Shown one piece after another: positions 24,165 through 36,339 of a DNA stretch of 64,000 nucleotides. A program made the translations under genes and the position numbers. Every line of letters starts with the position of its first letter. Within the stretch, counting starts at the first letter, position 1. Origin of the DNA: Acestrorhynchus altus (taxonomy: Eukaryota > Chordata > Actinopteri > Characiformes > Acestrorhynchidae). The notes beneath the pieces are model-generated. The model made no database searches. It had not been told where the DNA came from and saw only the letters and a program-made list of their open reading frames with translations. Location: positions 8,692,277 through 8,756,276 of the forward strand of contig CM067522.1 of NCBI GenBank assembly GCA_034509495.1, written 5' to 3'.

Positions 24165-24265
24165 GTTGTGGATTTGAGCAAGGCCCTTAACCCTCTCTGC
24201 TCCAGGAGTGTCATAGCATGGTCAATCCTCTGCCTTGACCCTGGATACCTTTGCTGGGATTTCAT
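24165..24265 (+). repeat. interspersed repeat fragment
   Basis: TTGAGCAAGGCCCTTAACCC and CTCCAGGAGTGTCATAGCAT resemble a widespread fish repeat module. The family is not assigned. The start of a 130-codon frame here lies inside this repeat, so that frame is not a gene. Confidence 0.35.
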
Positions 24266-24769
24266 TGTACTGTGTTCATGCTACATGACATCAGAATCCA
24301 AATTATCAACATGCTTTGCAACGGTCTGCAAACCTGACAAATTTCTGTCCCAAATCTGCTGCCATTCTCATTTTCTTTGGCTCATACAGTCACTGTCACA
24401 CTGTTCAGTAACCCTCATTATGTTCAGCTGGATATGCACTTTTAAGATTTCTTCTTTGTTTACTGAAGGCTATTGGCCACAGTTTAAGCAGCCTTTGCAG
24501 CAAGCAAGCCAGCCTTTTCCCTTTCATCTACACCAAAATATGGAGAGTAATCATATATAAAGAATCCATCCAGATACTCACAAAAACATCTCACAAGGAT
24601 GCTCTCCAACAGCTGCTACTCCTGAATATGGAAGTGTTGTTATTGTTTGAGTTGCAAGCGTGTGTTAATTTTCTCCAGAAATGCTCTGGTGTCAGAGCTG
24701 TCATGATATCAGAAATGTTATACTGAGTTTATGTGTCAAAAGGGGTAAACTGGATGAATTAGTGCCGTG

Positions 24770-24935
24770 GTTCTCAATCCTGGATCTGGGTGACCACTGT
24801 CCTGCTTGTTTAAGAGTTTTCCTGCTGGAACACCTCCAGTTCAGCTCATAAAGGGCTTGTCTGTTAGTTCAGTAGTTGGATCGAGTGTTTTGGTATTAGG
24901 GGAAACTCCAGGACTGAGAACAACCGGACTACTGG
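24770..24935. mobile_element. hAT-like MITE, diverged copy
   Basis: GTGGTTCTCAATCCTGGATC and GACCACTGTCCTGC at the left and GGACTGAGAACAAC at the right give weak inverted ends. CTCATAAAGGGCTTGTCTG matches the centre of the well-preserved copy at 30037-30199. Confidence 0.5.
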
Positions 24936-25499
24936 AATTAAAGCTGATTGCTCTTTTTAATTTTTTTTTTTCCATTGTTTTTTTAAGGGTTTTTGCATGA
25001 CAGCGAGGACATGCTAACTTGTAAGGAAGGAAATGTACTGCACATATTAGATGTGTCAACACTGATTATCTAGCTTATTACATTTCAAAGAAAGAAAGGT
25101 TAGCACCACAGGATTTGGCATTTATCTCCACTAGGATTAGAATTCCATAATTAATGTACTGGATTTAGAATGAATTTCCATCATCTAGGGCTAATTGCCA
25201 TTTTACTGAACACTGTCAGTCATTCTCTAGTTTACGGTGTGAAATTGTGCTCACTAGCCTGCTGCAAATAATAAGAATAAAATCTAACTCCAAGCAACAA
25301 TTCTCTGGGCCCAAGCACTTAGTAGATGTTTGTGTACATGCAGCATTTATTACTTTGGTCCTGGTATACTTAATCAGTCTGTATGGACAGAGACAGGGCA
25401 GGGTTAGCTGACCTTTAGGGTGCTTTCTGGAACACAAAAATGTGAAGTTGGGGGAAGGTAGCAATTGAAGACAACCCAGAGGTACATTGTATATTATGA

Positions 25500-25661
25500 A
25501 TGCATTCAGCAATTTTGAATTGCACTCGCTGCTGACACAGATGTGCAAAAGCACACCCACAGCTTATGCAGTTCCTGTAGACAAGCATTTCCAATAGAAT
25601 AGGGAATATAGGATAGGAGTGAATGAGCAGGTGTCCCAATATCTTTGTCCATGTAGTGTCT
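25500..25661. mobile_element. DNA transposon right-end fragment
   Basis: GAGCAGGTGTCCCAATATCT followed by TTGTCCATGTAGTGT is a recurrent fish transposon terminus. Upstream, CTGTAGACAAGCATTTCCAA and TAGAATAGG fit the same family. The left terminus is not found. Confidence 0.45.
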
Positions 25662-27375
25662 GTTATATTGTCTGTTTGTGTGGTTTGAATGAATTGGAAT
25701 GACTGAATGTAATGTTGCATATGACTCAATTTTACATAATAATACATTATGCTCAGAAGAGCATGCTGGGTCATTGCTGGGTCTCTGCAGAATTTTTGAA
25801 ACTTGCCAAAGGCTATGATTCAGACATCACACACGCTTTCTGCAGCAGAGTACTCAGGGTGACTAGTGTAGACAGGGAGAGCTTTTCCACACATCATCAC
25901 ATGTTCAGCTCTGGAGCTTTGGAGCAGTTAGACTCTAGGTTACATGCATGGATAGTCAAATGGGACAAGACTTGGGTTACAGCAAACATGATACAACAGT
26001 ATTCTTGAAATCTGTATGGTTTTAATCCCTGTTGGAAAAAAAAGTGGCAACTTAGTGAAGAGGCCTCTTTTATTTTGTAACAAAATGAGCAGGGCATTGT
26101 TCTGAAAACAGCTTCTGTTCTGAAGTATCTTGAAAAGGAATTAATGATAATAAACCTGTGCAGAATCTCACGTTCTACTATGGTAAGTGTAAGGGTGCTT
26201 CGGGTTTAAGAAGAGCCCATCTGTCCTATTTCAAACAAAATTAGACCACCGTCAGAGACACTGAAGATTAGATTAATGTTCATATAGAAACACCTGACAA
26301 TATTGAAGCCAGGCTGATACTGTATTTTGGGGTGAAGTGGAAGCCCACATTACTGTTTCAGAAACTTAAATCAACTATACAATACTTGTGAATAGTTTGT
26401 AGCATTTCAATAAAACACAAAAGTAAATTTTCAGATTGTTTTGACTACTGTGTTTGGAATTTATCAGTAACCAGAAAACAGATTGGCTTTTTTGTTGTAG
26501 TTGTTTGTCTGTTTAATGGTGGGACTTAAACAATAAGCTGATTAGCCCCTTTTGCTCCATAAAAGTGCTGCATGTTGCTGACCCCTGGGTTAGGGTAAGG
26601 TTGAGTTTGTGTCAATTATACATTATGATTAAGCTTAGACTAAGGGTAGATTAAGTTAGGATAAGGTTGGGGTTAGAATAAGGGTTGGTTTATGTTTAGG
26701 TTAAGGTGTAGGATCATGTAATAAAATTATGCTGGTTGCTTTGTAATATTCCCTGTTCAAATTGTTTGATTTGGCAACATGAGTGAGGCATGATAGTGGA
26801 TTTCAGATTGTTGGCACTTTGCATATGTACCAAGTAAATGTCATAGAATGATTTACCGCCCACATTGAGCAGTGCAGTGGTTGTCAATGGATACTGAATT
26901 ATCAAGACTCGCAGTATCTGTCAAGATTTGTCTATAGGAACAGACAAGCAACTCTGGCAAGAAATCACATCCAAATGCATTGAAGGAGCCCTGCATGCAT
27001 GTCCTGCAGGTCAGCGCAACATTATTTAGCTAACATGAGATATGAGAGCGGAAAACTCACCAGAATGTCTCCGTTAACACCTAGACATCAGACAATATGC
27101 ATCATTGAGCTCACGAGGTTGCAAACCCTATACTAGAGGACTGGCAATATCTGTCATGGTCCTATGAGTCTGCAGGCTGATGGTAGGATTTATGTGTGAG
27201 GCAGACCCCATAATGCCATGGACCCCAGTGTACAAGTCACAGCGCAGGCTGGCGGTGATTCAATTGGTGCTGGTCTGCCTGGACATGTCATTAACTAGTT
27301 GGTAACCAGTTGCAGCCCTTCATTGATTTCCATGTATCCCACAACAATGCTATTCCAGAAGAATAGTGTACTGGG

Positions 27376-27727
27376 GGGCGGCACGGTGGCGCAGTGGATA
27401 GCGCTGTTGCCTCACAGCAAGAAGGACCTGGGTTCAATCCCCGGGTGGGGCGACCTGGGAAGTTTCTGTGTGGAGTTTGCATGTTCTCCCCGTGTTCGCG
27501 TGGGTTTCCTCCGGGTACTCCGGTTTCCCCCACAGTCCAAAGACATGCATGATAGATGAATTGGTGACTCTAAAGTGGCCCTTAGTGTGTGCATGTGTGC
27601 GCCCTACGATGGATTAGCGCCCTGTCTAGGGTTGTTTCCCGCCCTTGCGCTCTGAGTTTCCGGCTGGGCACCGGCTCACCCGTGACCCTATTCAGGAATA
27701 AGCGGTTTGGAAAATGAATGAATGAAT
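27376..27727 (+). mobile_element. tRNA-derived SINE (family B) with perfect target duplication
   Basis: The 5' end has GGCACGGTGGCGCAGTGG (A box) and GGTTCAATCCCCGGG (B box), followed by a conserved body (CATGTTCTCCCCGTGTTCGC) and a 3' tail ending in ATGAATGAATGA. It is bracketed by a perfect 15-bp duplication GAATAGTGTACTGGG at 27361-27375 and 27728-27742. The intact boxes and duplication make this one of the youngest insertions in the window. Short frames across it are not genes. Confidence 0.92.
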
Positions 27728-28380
27728 GAATAGTGTACTGGGCCATTTGTCCCAAATGATCCAAAATGGGTTCTATGACATATTCCTGGTACACACATTA
27801 GAAGAATGTTCAATGCCAAACTTTAGAAACAGAATTTCCCATCCATCTGGTTCCCACTATCATGCTTTCAAACTCACTTGATCATGTGCATGCTCACTCA
27901 CAGGAGTCACCTCACAGCTTATACAGGTGGACATTCCCAAGTTGTTCCTGGAGGTAATGTTACTCATAGAGAATTTACATACTGATGTCCCATCTGTTTG
28001 GCATGCCAGTGTATATATTCAATAATAGTATGATTTTTTGGTAAAATATAGGAAGCAGCTGATTACTGTATTAGTCAGTATCAAGTCAAGTCAATTTGAT
28101 AATATCCTTCTGTCTTTTGTTTGTGTGTTTAGGATTCTTGATGGCTTGTTTTATTACTGACCTTGATGATTACCTTGACATTTTCTACCATTTCCAAATG
28201 TTCTAGAGGTTGGTATAGAGTAGTGGACAACAACATTTATCATGACAGAGTAGAGTTCATATCATACACCAGTAAGAGGCCTTAGGCAAGACTCCTAACT
28301 CCTTGCTAAGTATAGTTTATGCACAATTATTTTGTAACTGGGTAGAAAGTACATTTTTGATTCTAATAAACTAAAATGAA

Positions 28381-28412
28381 ATAGAATAGAATAGAATAGA
28401 ATAGAATAGAAT
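28381..28412 (+). repeat. (ATAGA)n microsatellite
   Basis: About six pentanucleotide units. Confidence 0.9.
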
Positions 28413-29547
28413 ATGCAAAAAACTTATTTATTTTAGCCTTAAATAAATATGAACAGTAATGACAAAAAGCAATAATACAATCCTCATGGCTCATGTGCAA
28501 AATCATTATTCAAAATGGTTCTAGAGGCAGCTCTACCTCTACCCCCTGTGAATGCAGCTTTAATGTTCATGTACAGTAGCTAAGTTGGCATTCTTGACAG
28601 TTTTCCTGCACAGCATACTTAGCTATACCATTAAGAAACAAGTAACCACTGAAAATGCTGCCTTAGAAGCTAACTGGCCAGTTTTCCAGGTGGTTTTCTA
28701 AGAAACCAACGCCATATAAAATAATTTCTTTAAAAATAAGCAAAACAATCTCAAAGTGAATCAAACTTTCCATCCACATATAAAGCTCTAAGGAACAAAT
28801 ACACATTTCTGTAGCTCCACTTATTGGTTATTTTAACAGGTTATTCTCTGAATGATTTGTGTTTGTTCTGCCTCAGAGGCAGAGCTGACTCCACAATTCT
28901 TTTGAGTAGTGATTTTGCACATAAGCAGTCCTGTGTTGTGATCATGGATGCTGTTCTAGAACGTCTAGCTCCACAACACAATCTTGTTGTAATATATTAT
29001 GCATTCATTTCCACAAGCACTCCTTTGATTAGATGCAACCCCTCATTTCAACAAAATGATTAATATGAAATACAAAAGCCTCCAATATCCATTACATTGC
29101 AGTATTCAAATAGAACGTTTAACAACTGCTATATGTGAAGTGCACATTTGTCAACTCTGTATTTTTTTCCAGGTACTTATATAACAATGTGAAAGCACAG
29201 TGAGTCATATAATTTAGGATAATTAAATTTAATATATACGGTGCCTGTCTCATACTCAAGGTCACTTTAAAAACACTTCAAAGCATTTAAAAAATAACTG
29301 GATGGAGGAGGTGGAAATCTGGCTGACCTCCTGTCTGAACTGATAATATAAGATCTTTATTGTTTGGTTGTCCTTGGGTGTTTTTTTCCCAGTGGACTGC
29401 CACTTAGACACCTGTATGTCCCATTTACCTGCCATCTGAGTTAGAGAATCCCAGCAGTATGCTTATTTACTTTTACACATTACTCATTTACTCCAATAAG
29501 ACTGCTTAAAAAATAAACTATTTACTATTAACATAACTTATACAATA

Positions 29548-29551
<4 letters not shown>

Positions 29552-29613
<62 letters not shown>
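29552..29613 (+). repeat. (ATT)n followed by poly-T
   Basis: About eleven ATT units run into a pure T tract of about 28 bases, followed by TTTA units. Confidence 0.95.
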
Positions 29614-29616
<3 letters not shown>

Positions 29617-29674
29617 TTTATTTATTTATTTATTTAAAAAAAATTTAATACTTAAAAACACTATGTTTGGCAGA

Positions 29675-29845
29675 TAACTAACACGACCGATCACCCTGAA
29701 TACACCATCCACACTGTGAAACATGGTGGTGGCATCATGCTATGGGAATGCTTTTCTTCAACAGGGATAAATAAGCTACCAGACTAGATGGCAAGATGGA
29801 TGGAGCTCAATACAGGGCAATCCTGGATGAAAACCTCCAGGAAAG
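29675..29845 (+). mobile_element. Tc1-like transposase fragment
   Basis: CCACACTGTGAAACATGGTG followed by GTGGCATCATGCTATGGG encodes the VKHGGG-type motif of Tc1 transposase. GGATGGAGCTCAATACAGG matches the next conserved part. A right terminal repeat remnant of the same kind lies at 29957-29998, beyond an inserted LINE tail. Confidence 0.6.
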
Positions 29846-29857
29846 ACTGGGGTGAAG

Positions 29858-29940
29858 AAAGATAAGATAAGATAAGATAAGATTAGATAAGATAGAACTT
29901 TATTGATCCCTTGGGAGGGTTACCTCAGGGAAATTAAGGA
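29858..29940 (-). mobile_element. LINE 3' tail on minus strand, (AGATA)n end
   Basis: AGATAAGATA units followed by GAACTTTATTGATCCCTTGG and AGGGAAATT are the reverse complement of a LINE 3' end with its tandem tail. It separates two parts of a Tc1 relic, which suggests insertion into it. Confidence 0.55.
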
Positions 29941-29956
29941 CTAAAAACTTGAGTAG

Positions 29957-29998
29957 CTCAAGTTCACGGGGTATGAATACTTTTTCAAAGCACTATAT
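29957..29998 (+). mobile_element. Tc1 right terminal repeat remnant
   Basis: GGGGTATGAATACTTTTTCA followed by AAGCACTATATA matches the right end of the Tc1 family seen at 13209 and 42311 (GAATACTTTTGxAAGGxACTG). Confidence 0.6.
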
Positions 29999-30036
29999 AT
30001 ATAGACATTTGCTTTTGTTAGAATGTGTGCATTGAT

Positions 30037-30199
30037 CAGTTTTTCCCAACCCTGTTCCTGGAGGCACACCTGCCCTACACATTTAAGCTTTAACACACCC
30101 CTTACAACTCTGAAGGGCTTGTTAATGAGCTGATTAGTTGAATCAGGTGTGTGGGGAGCAGAGCAGGTGTGCCTCCAGGAACAGGGTTGGGAAACACTG
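30037..30199. mobile_element. hAT-like MITE, 163 bp, with 8-bp target duplication
   Basis: The ends are CAGTTTTTCCCAACCCTGTT and the inverse AACAGGGTTGGGAAACACTG, with inverted repeats of about 40 bp (CTGGAGGCACACCTGC continues in both). The flanks GCATTGAT (30029-30036) and GCATAGAT (30200-30207) match at 7 of 8 positions, the expected hAT duplication length. There is no coding sequence. Diverged relatives are at 24770-24935 and about 41000-41115. Confidence 0.88.
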
Positions 30200-30494
30200 G
30201 CATAGATGTAGGGTACATTGGAATAATTGAATATTAATTTAAAGATAATGTGATAATGAGTTCTCTGAAATATTGATCTGGACATCTTTTTATTATTTCA
30301 GCCCATCTATGCAGTTATTATTCATTCAAAATCTTTTCACCACATCAACCAGTTAACTAAGTTCAATTGACACTTGAGGGAGACTAGAAGGTCTCATAAA
30401 ACTCCACATGATGTCATGTTTTGAAGAAATGTAATACTGGGAAGGGACAAATACATTTTTTACAGCTCTATTGATCTTGTTAGCTCTATATTGT

Positions 30495-30650
30495 GGTTGG
30501 TGTGGTGCAGCAGATAATATCACCAGCAGGCCACCATGTGGGAGACTGGGGTTTGATTCCCAGTCTGGACGAATATGCTGTACTACACCAATAAGACTCC
30601 TGACACTACTCTCATTGCTCTGGATGAGAGCGTCTGATAACTGTAAGTAG
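30495..30650 (+). mobile_element. tRNA-derived SINE (family A), plus strand
   Basis: It contains GGTGTGGTGCAGCAG (A-box-like), GGTTTGATTCCCAGTC (B box), the ACTACACCAATAAGACTCC body, and the CTCTGGATGAGAGCGTCTG tail. It is the best copy of the family in the window. Confidence 0.7.
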
Positions 30651-30704
30651 ATCTGGGTTTAAAACCAAATGCCCATGATACAATGTCACAAAATATCAAC
30701 CAAT

Positions 30705-31965
30705 CAACGTTTATTTAAATAGGCCTTTTTACAACAAAGGAGTTGTCACAAAGCAGCTTTACAGAAATCCAGGTCCAAACCTCAAATGAGCAGCCAGCTG
30801 GCAACAGTGACAAAGGAAAACTCCCTCAGACCTTGAGAGGAACCAAGGCTCAAAAGAGGAACCCATCCTCCTCTGTTTTACACTAGAGAGCAAAATACAA
30901 AGGCTCATACATGGGCATAAAAGATGCAGAACAGAAGTGTATCTTGCATTAGATGTGATACAAATATGAAGAGGTAATGAGTTATATGGGAGTGTAAGTG
31001 TGAGTTGGCTGCAGGCTGGTGTTAGTATTAAAGTCCATGTAGGATTAAATATTCTAATCTGGCAGTAGAGTCTCAGATGTGGATGAGTAGACATTTTGGT
31101 GGAAGCCTTTTGATAGAGCTTCACGGGAGGGCATGGACCAATATTAGCCAGGCAGCAGGGCAGCTCTGGACATGGGGGGGAGAAAGGGAGAAAAATGAAT
31201 GACCCCTAGAGGTGTTAATAAAAAGCCTGTGTGAAGAGAAAGGTTTTTAATCGTGATTTGAAGACAGAGAGGGTGTCTGAGCACCTGAACAGTAGCAGGA
31301 ATGCTAATCCAGAGCTGGGGGGCTTTATAAGAGAAGGCACGTCCCCCTACAGTGTTCTTTTTCATTCTAGGGACTGCGAGAGTGCAGTCTATGTGACAGG
31401 TTGTGAGGTTTTAGAAGGTTGTGAGGTTTTAGAAGGTCCTTTAGATAATGTGGGGCTAAACCACTGACTGACTTGTAAGTTAGGAGCAATAATTTATAGT
31501 CAGTTCTGAATTTAATAGGAAGCCAGTGGAGGGATGAGAGAACAGGACTAATGTGGTCAAATTTCCAGGCTCTGGTGAGAACTCTCTCAGCAGTGTTTTG
31601 TATTAATTGGAGTTTCTGTAATGATTTTCCTGAACTACCAGACAGATGGGCATTATAATAATCAAGTCTTGATGTTATGAATGCGTGCAGCAGTATCTCA
31701 AAGTGCTTTAAGAAATTTCGTAATATTGCGTAAGTGAAAGAATCCAGTTTTAACTACATTACTAATGTGACTATCAAATGAGAGTCTGAGTCAAATACAA
31801 CCCCTCGGTTTTATACAGTGGAGCTGGGTATAATTGGGAAACCATCTACATTAATAAGAATATTGGGTTTATTGGGCCCTAGTATTAACATTTTTTCAGA
31901 GTTTAGTAACAGGAAGCTTTGTCATCCACATTTTAATTTCTATAACACTAAATAAACTTGAATCA
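30705..31965 (-). mobile_element. composite interspersed repeat with LINE C-terminus on minus strand
   Basis: The minus-strand frame at 31144-31365 reads RAFSYKAPQLWISIPATVQ, a common fish LINE C-terminal motif. It continues in the 3' direction into sequence ending near 30705. The adjoining 31370-31950 (AGGAAGCCAGTGGAGGGATG, CTCTCAGCAGTGTTTTGTA) is also a dispersed fish repeat that I recall next to it. A 17-bp direct duplication (GGTTGTGAGGTTTTAGA) lies at about 31399-31435. All frames are broken. Confidence 0.55.
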
Positions 31966-32164
31966 CAGTCATCAAAAATGTTCAAAAAGGCAGTGATCCT
32001 CAATTACATTTATGCTGATACTGATAAAACTGTGGGTTGTCTAACTGTTCATTTGATGTCTGTAGCTTTTGATCCTACTCCAGTCTCTGTCTGCAGGGGT
32101 TTGGTGTGTTATCTTTGTGTCGTTTTACTGCCAATTCCCAGCAAATGGCAGCAAATGGCAGGCT

Positions 32165-32345
32165 AAGCTCAAATCTGTCTAAATGGGAGTGAATGATTGT
32201 GTGTTATCCTGTAATGCGCTGATCCTCTCTCCAGGGCATATTCCTTTCTTGCACCCAATGAGTCCATGAAGGCACTGTGCCCACCATGAACCTGACCAAA
32301 AAGAAGGAGATAAGATGATGAATGGATATATGGTTTTACAAAGGT
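32165..32345 (+). mobile_element. SINE tail relic
   Basis: CTGTAATGCGCTGATCCTC, CTCCAGGGCATATTCC and the end near GATGAATGGATATA are a strongly diverged match to the 3' body of the SINE at 27376-27727. Confidence 0.4.
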
Positions 32346-34378
32346 AGCCAACTATAGATTTTAAGTCAGCGTTCCAAGCTGATGAACTATTGGGTTTTAG
32401 ATGAATTATTGAGCACTGTTCAGCTGATTGGAGCCTGCTTAGTCCAGAGTGTCATTGTACCTTTAATTGAAATGTGCAGATTTGCTGTGGTGCTGCTTTT
32501 CTCTAGAGCAAATGTTCTGGAAAATCAGTTTTGTCTTTTATCTCAGATTCCACTATTTCCTTCCTTGATTCATGCGAGTAGTGGAACCCAGCAATAAGAA
32601 ATTCTTTGAAATTTCTTTTAGGTTCAGATAAATAGATAGCATAGATTTTTGTGTTTCTCCCAAACATTTGCCCCATCAGGATTCAGACAATGTTATGTTA
32701 CATCTAAGTTCAGCTCCTATGACTAATATGAAATAAATGGCTTGTTGACCTCTATTTTGTTCTGTATCTTTGTTGTAAGAGGGCCAGCAAGGAGACTGCA
32801 TAAAAGCCTCTTTTTGTTCTTTGCAACAATCCCAGGAGCTCTGGTGATAGCTGCTTTGGTGATAGTCAATTTAAATGTTCCTTCGCTTACTGATTTGGAC
32901 ACCCTCTCTGATATGGAGCTTTTGACTCTTGGCTGCACAGCTGTTTGTAGCACAACATTCCGTTTTACAGTAGCCTTTAGGGCAGCACAGTGGCATACAA
33001 AGCAACCAGTGCAACCTAAACCTAACCCTTTCTCTAACCTTTACCTTATAAATAAACCGAACCTTTATCAAATGTATCTTACCTTAACTGTATCTCAATT
33101 CTGAATGTTATTAAAATTTCATGTGAAGTTAATGAGATTCTGTGCTTTTTATAAGCTATATTTAAAGCAAATACAACAAGCTTTGGTGCTGTGTATTGTG
33201 CACCAGAGCTCATTGTAAATGATCTTTTATACAGGAAATAAATGTGTGCAAATTGTGTGAGATTCATGGGGTACATTTTAGTCATATATGTACATGTTTT
33301 GGAAATTTGATGCTTGAGAAACATTCAAACAAAAAGTGAAATCAGTCAAAATCATTACATGTTTGTAAATAACAGAATTTTCACAGGTCTGTTCTTATAA
33401 TGATGGATTGATCCCCTTGTCCTTATAAACTGAACAAATGGCAAATAAGAAAACATTGGTGAACTTCAGAATATACTGCCTAAATGAATATTACTAAATA
33501 ATAAACAAACAAAAAAGTTCTTCTTAAGTATGGTTGGTAAATGAGGCCTAATAATTTGTGGATCAGGAAATTGATTTGCCCTGGTGCTACTTGTGTCTAT
33601 GTAATCCTGCCTCATAAATATTCTGTTTCCATGAAGATAACTTCAGGTTATATCAATGCCATGAGAATCAACATGCTTTCATTTTCTATCATCTTCACTG
33701 TGTAGGAGCTCAAGGAGGCTTTTACGTTTGTCATGCATGACACAGATACCTTAGGTTGCTGTGTGTCACCTGTGGCAAACCTCAGGTGCTGTATGACATA
33801 CAATATTCAAAACCAAAAGACCAGCCAAATGACACCGCAGAGGTGACAAATGTCTGGCAGCTTTGGGTAACTGTGCAGCTTAACCAGTTTACATATCACT
33901 GCTGTCCAATGAAAACCAGGTATTTGCATTTTTGTTTTCAGCTTTCTCCATGGTTTGAGCAGTTCTATGCACTGTGTAAATATGAATGAACCAATAGGAA
34001 TTCTGTAAAATTACTGTTAATTACTTCTATTTTACATTAACTTCCATTCAAATGGAAGAACATTTTAGTCTCTTCTGTAAAGTTGCCATTTTGGAGATAC
34101 ATGTTTTTCATTGGTCAGTTATGATATGTGTTATAAATACGTACCTGCTAATTATCAAACTAAAATTTAATCACTACTATATTTCTCATGTTTATTGGAA
34201 GTGACAGCACTTTGTAAATTGAGTAGCCACTCCAATCTCAGACATGTATGCCAAGATTTTTTATCCCATGTGAATCAACATCCTGTCTTAAGAATGTCTG
34301 TTAATATACAGTATCTCAGACCTTCTCGGGACTTGAGACCCTCTCAAATCAATGTCATCAATAAACTTGTCTGAATGG

Positions 34379-34483
34379 GCTCCAAGTGGGGCAACAGTTT
34401 TATACACTAGCACTATGATCTGAGGCTCGCTGGTTTGAATCCCAAGTAGTGCCATCGGTAGCTGGAGACAGAGAGCAAATTGT
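34379..34483 (+). mobile_element. tRNA-derived SINE (family C), 5' part
   Basis: AGCACTATGATCTGAGGCTC followed by GCTGGTTTGAATCCC (B box) parallels the copy at 36680-36985, where ACTACCATTATGATCTGAGG precedes AGTTTGAATCTC. The 3' part is lost. Confidence 0.5.
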
Positions 34484-34834
34484 TAATAGAATAGAATTCA
34501 ACAGTTAATAGAATTCCATATGTGTTAAAAAGGGTTCTTTACTTTTCTGCAATAATAACTGACAAGGCATAATTATTTCCTCAATGTTCAAAGCAAGGAA
34601 AAGAGAAAGTCCTTACATATCTTAGCTTCAGCTTCAGTGACACAGAATCTCCTTTCTACAAGCCGTTGAAGTTCAAAATTACTTTTTTAGTGAGTGGCAA
34701 AAGGCCCTGCTCATAAATATAATGCAGGTTGTTGCAGAAGCTTAGATTGTCTTTCTTCACCACACAATATACCATTTAAAGGTGCATTGTAAATTACAAA
34801 TCACATATTCTATTGGCTAAATATAGGCTCATTC

Positions 34835-35020
34835 AGAAAGCCCTCCACATGGCTGGTGATTATACCCACCCACTTCATGGCTCCTTCAGCTTGCTGCCAT
34901 CAGGGAGGAGACTGTGGTGTCTCCAAGCGAGAACCAGCAGACTGAGGGACAGCTCCATCCACCAGGCTTTCAGGATGCTTAACAGTGTTCCTGCAAATTC
35001 AACATGTTGCAATTAACTTG
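34835..35020 (+). mobile_element. LINE ORF2 C-terminal fragment
   Basis: The translation includes HMAGDYTHPLHGSFSLLPSG and RRLWCLQARTSRLRDSSI, a well-known fish LINE C-terminus also represented at 10970-11010. No RT core is attached. Confidence 0.75.
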
Positions 35021-35209
35021 GAGCCTTCACACTTTGAACAAGTGAAGCATTTAATAACAGATTCCAAAATATTCCCAGAACCAAAATTATAAGTTGCTCA
35101 AATTACAATATATTTTTTAAAAATAAAAAATAGGATAAATTATTATTGTTCAGCTATTAATCTAAAAAAACCCACACCATTTATATATATATAAGACCTG
35201 ATCAGGTCA

Positions 35210-36020
35210 GCACAGCTCTATGATTCCATGATCTCATGAGTAATGTTGTCCCACTCGTCCTTGCAGATCTTCTTCAAGTTGTCTAGGTTCTCTTGTGGTG
35301 TCTCTTGTGGTCTTTGATCTTGATCTCCTTAAACAAGTTTTTAATTGGGAAAAAGTCCCAAAACTGACTAGGTCACTGCAACACCTTGATCTTTTCCCTC
35401 TGAAACCAGGCCCTGATTTTCTTGAATATGAGCTTGGGGTCGTTGTCCTGTTGGAAGATGTAATGATGACCCATCTTGAGATCCTTGATGGAGGAGCAGA
35501 GGATTTTTGCCAGAATCTCCAGGTGGAACATGCTATCCATCTTCCTGTGGATACAGACCCTATGATTCAGAGATTTTCCTGGAGCTCTCACCTTGTTGTC
35601 CTTGTGTCAGACTTGACCTTTCGGATGAGCCTGGCCTCAGCACAGGAGGAAACTCAGAATGGCTGTCCAGGCCATGGAAGGTTAACAGTAGTTCCATTTC
35701 CAGATGATTCTGTCAACAGTTGAGACAGGTAGGCCTAACTCCTTGGAAATGGTTTTGTACCCCTTGCCAGGCTTGTGACCCTCCATGATTTTGTCTCTGA
35801 TATCCTTGGAATGCTCTTTAGTCTTTCCCATGTTGACCATGTATGATTGCTGTTTACTTGTTTTGTCTGTTTACTTGTTTAGAACAGGTGGGGAAAAAAT
35901 AGATAATTAATCCAAGCGTGTGAAACTCTTGTTTGAAATTGTTCTTAATACTTCAATTATTTTGTAAAACCTGAAGGAATCAAACAGAATTCTGGTGTTT
36001 TGACCCTCTGGCAAACTTTG
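35210..36020 (-). mobile_element. Tc1/mariner transposon relic, minus strand
   Basis: The minus-strand frame at 35373-35591 ends HHYIFQQDNDPKLIFKK and FQREKIKVLQ, the conserved region with the second catalytic Asp (NDPKH, here NDPKL). Reverse-strand remnants of the helix-turn-helix part follow towards 35860. The His of NDPKH is lost and there are several frame breaks. The 142-codon plus-strand frame is the antisense shadow. Confidence 0.75.
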
Positions 36021-36051
36021 GAATGAATGAATGAATGAATGAATGAATGAG
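36021..36051 (+). repeat. (GAAT)n microsatellite
   Basis: About seven tetranucleotide units. Confidence 0.9.
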
Positions 36052-36339
36052 AACTTACATTATTTTTGTTGCAGTGCATTCCACGTGTCCAGGCCCATCA
36101 ACAGTCCAAATTTCAAAATGGTAAGTTAAGTTAAAAACCTGCAAATTCTGATGTGAGCTGAATATTACTGGAAGGCACTGATGTATTAATGTTAATGCTG
36201 TTTATTTCTCATTAAGTGTCATTAAAATTGAAAAACAATAGTATGTTTTTAATAGGTGGGGGAACATATTAGCTTGTGGACATTGCATTATAATATACTT
36301 TTATAACAACCTGATCTCAAGAATTTTGTACATATGCTT

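Noticed and set aside
27376..27450. tRNA-like A and B boxes
   Set aside because: It belongs to a SINE with body, tail and target duplication; no full cloverleaf or anticodon arm is present. The same applies to the other tRNA-like sites (10216, 30495, 34379, 36340, 36680, 45530, 62335).
35295..35723. 142-codon plus-strand open frame
   Set aside because: It is antisense to a Tc1 transposase relic; the minus strand has FQQDNDPK.
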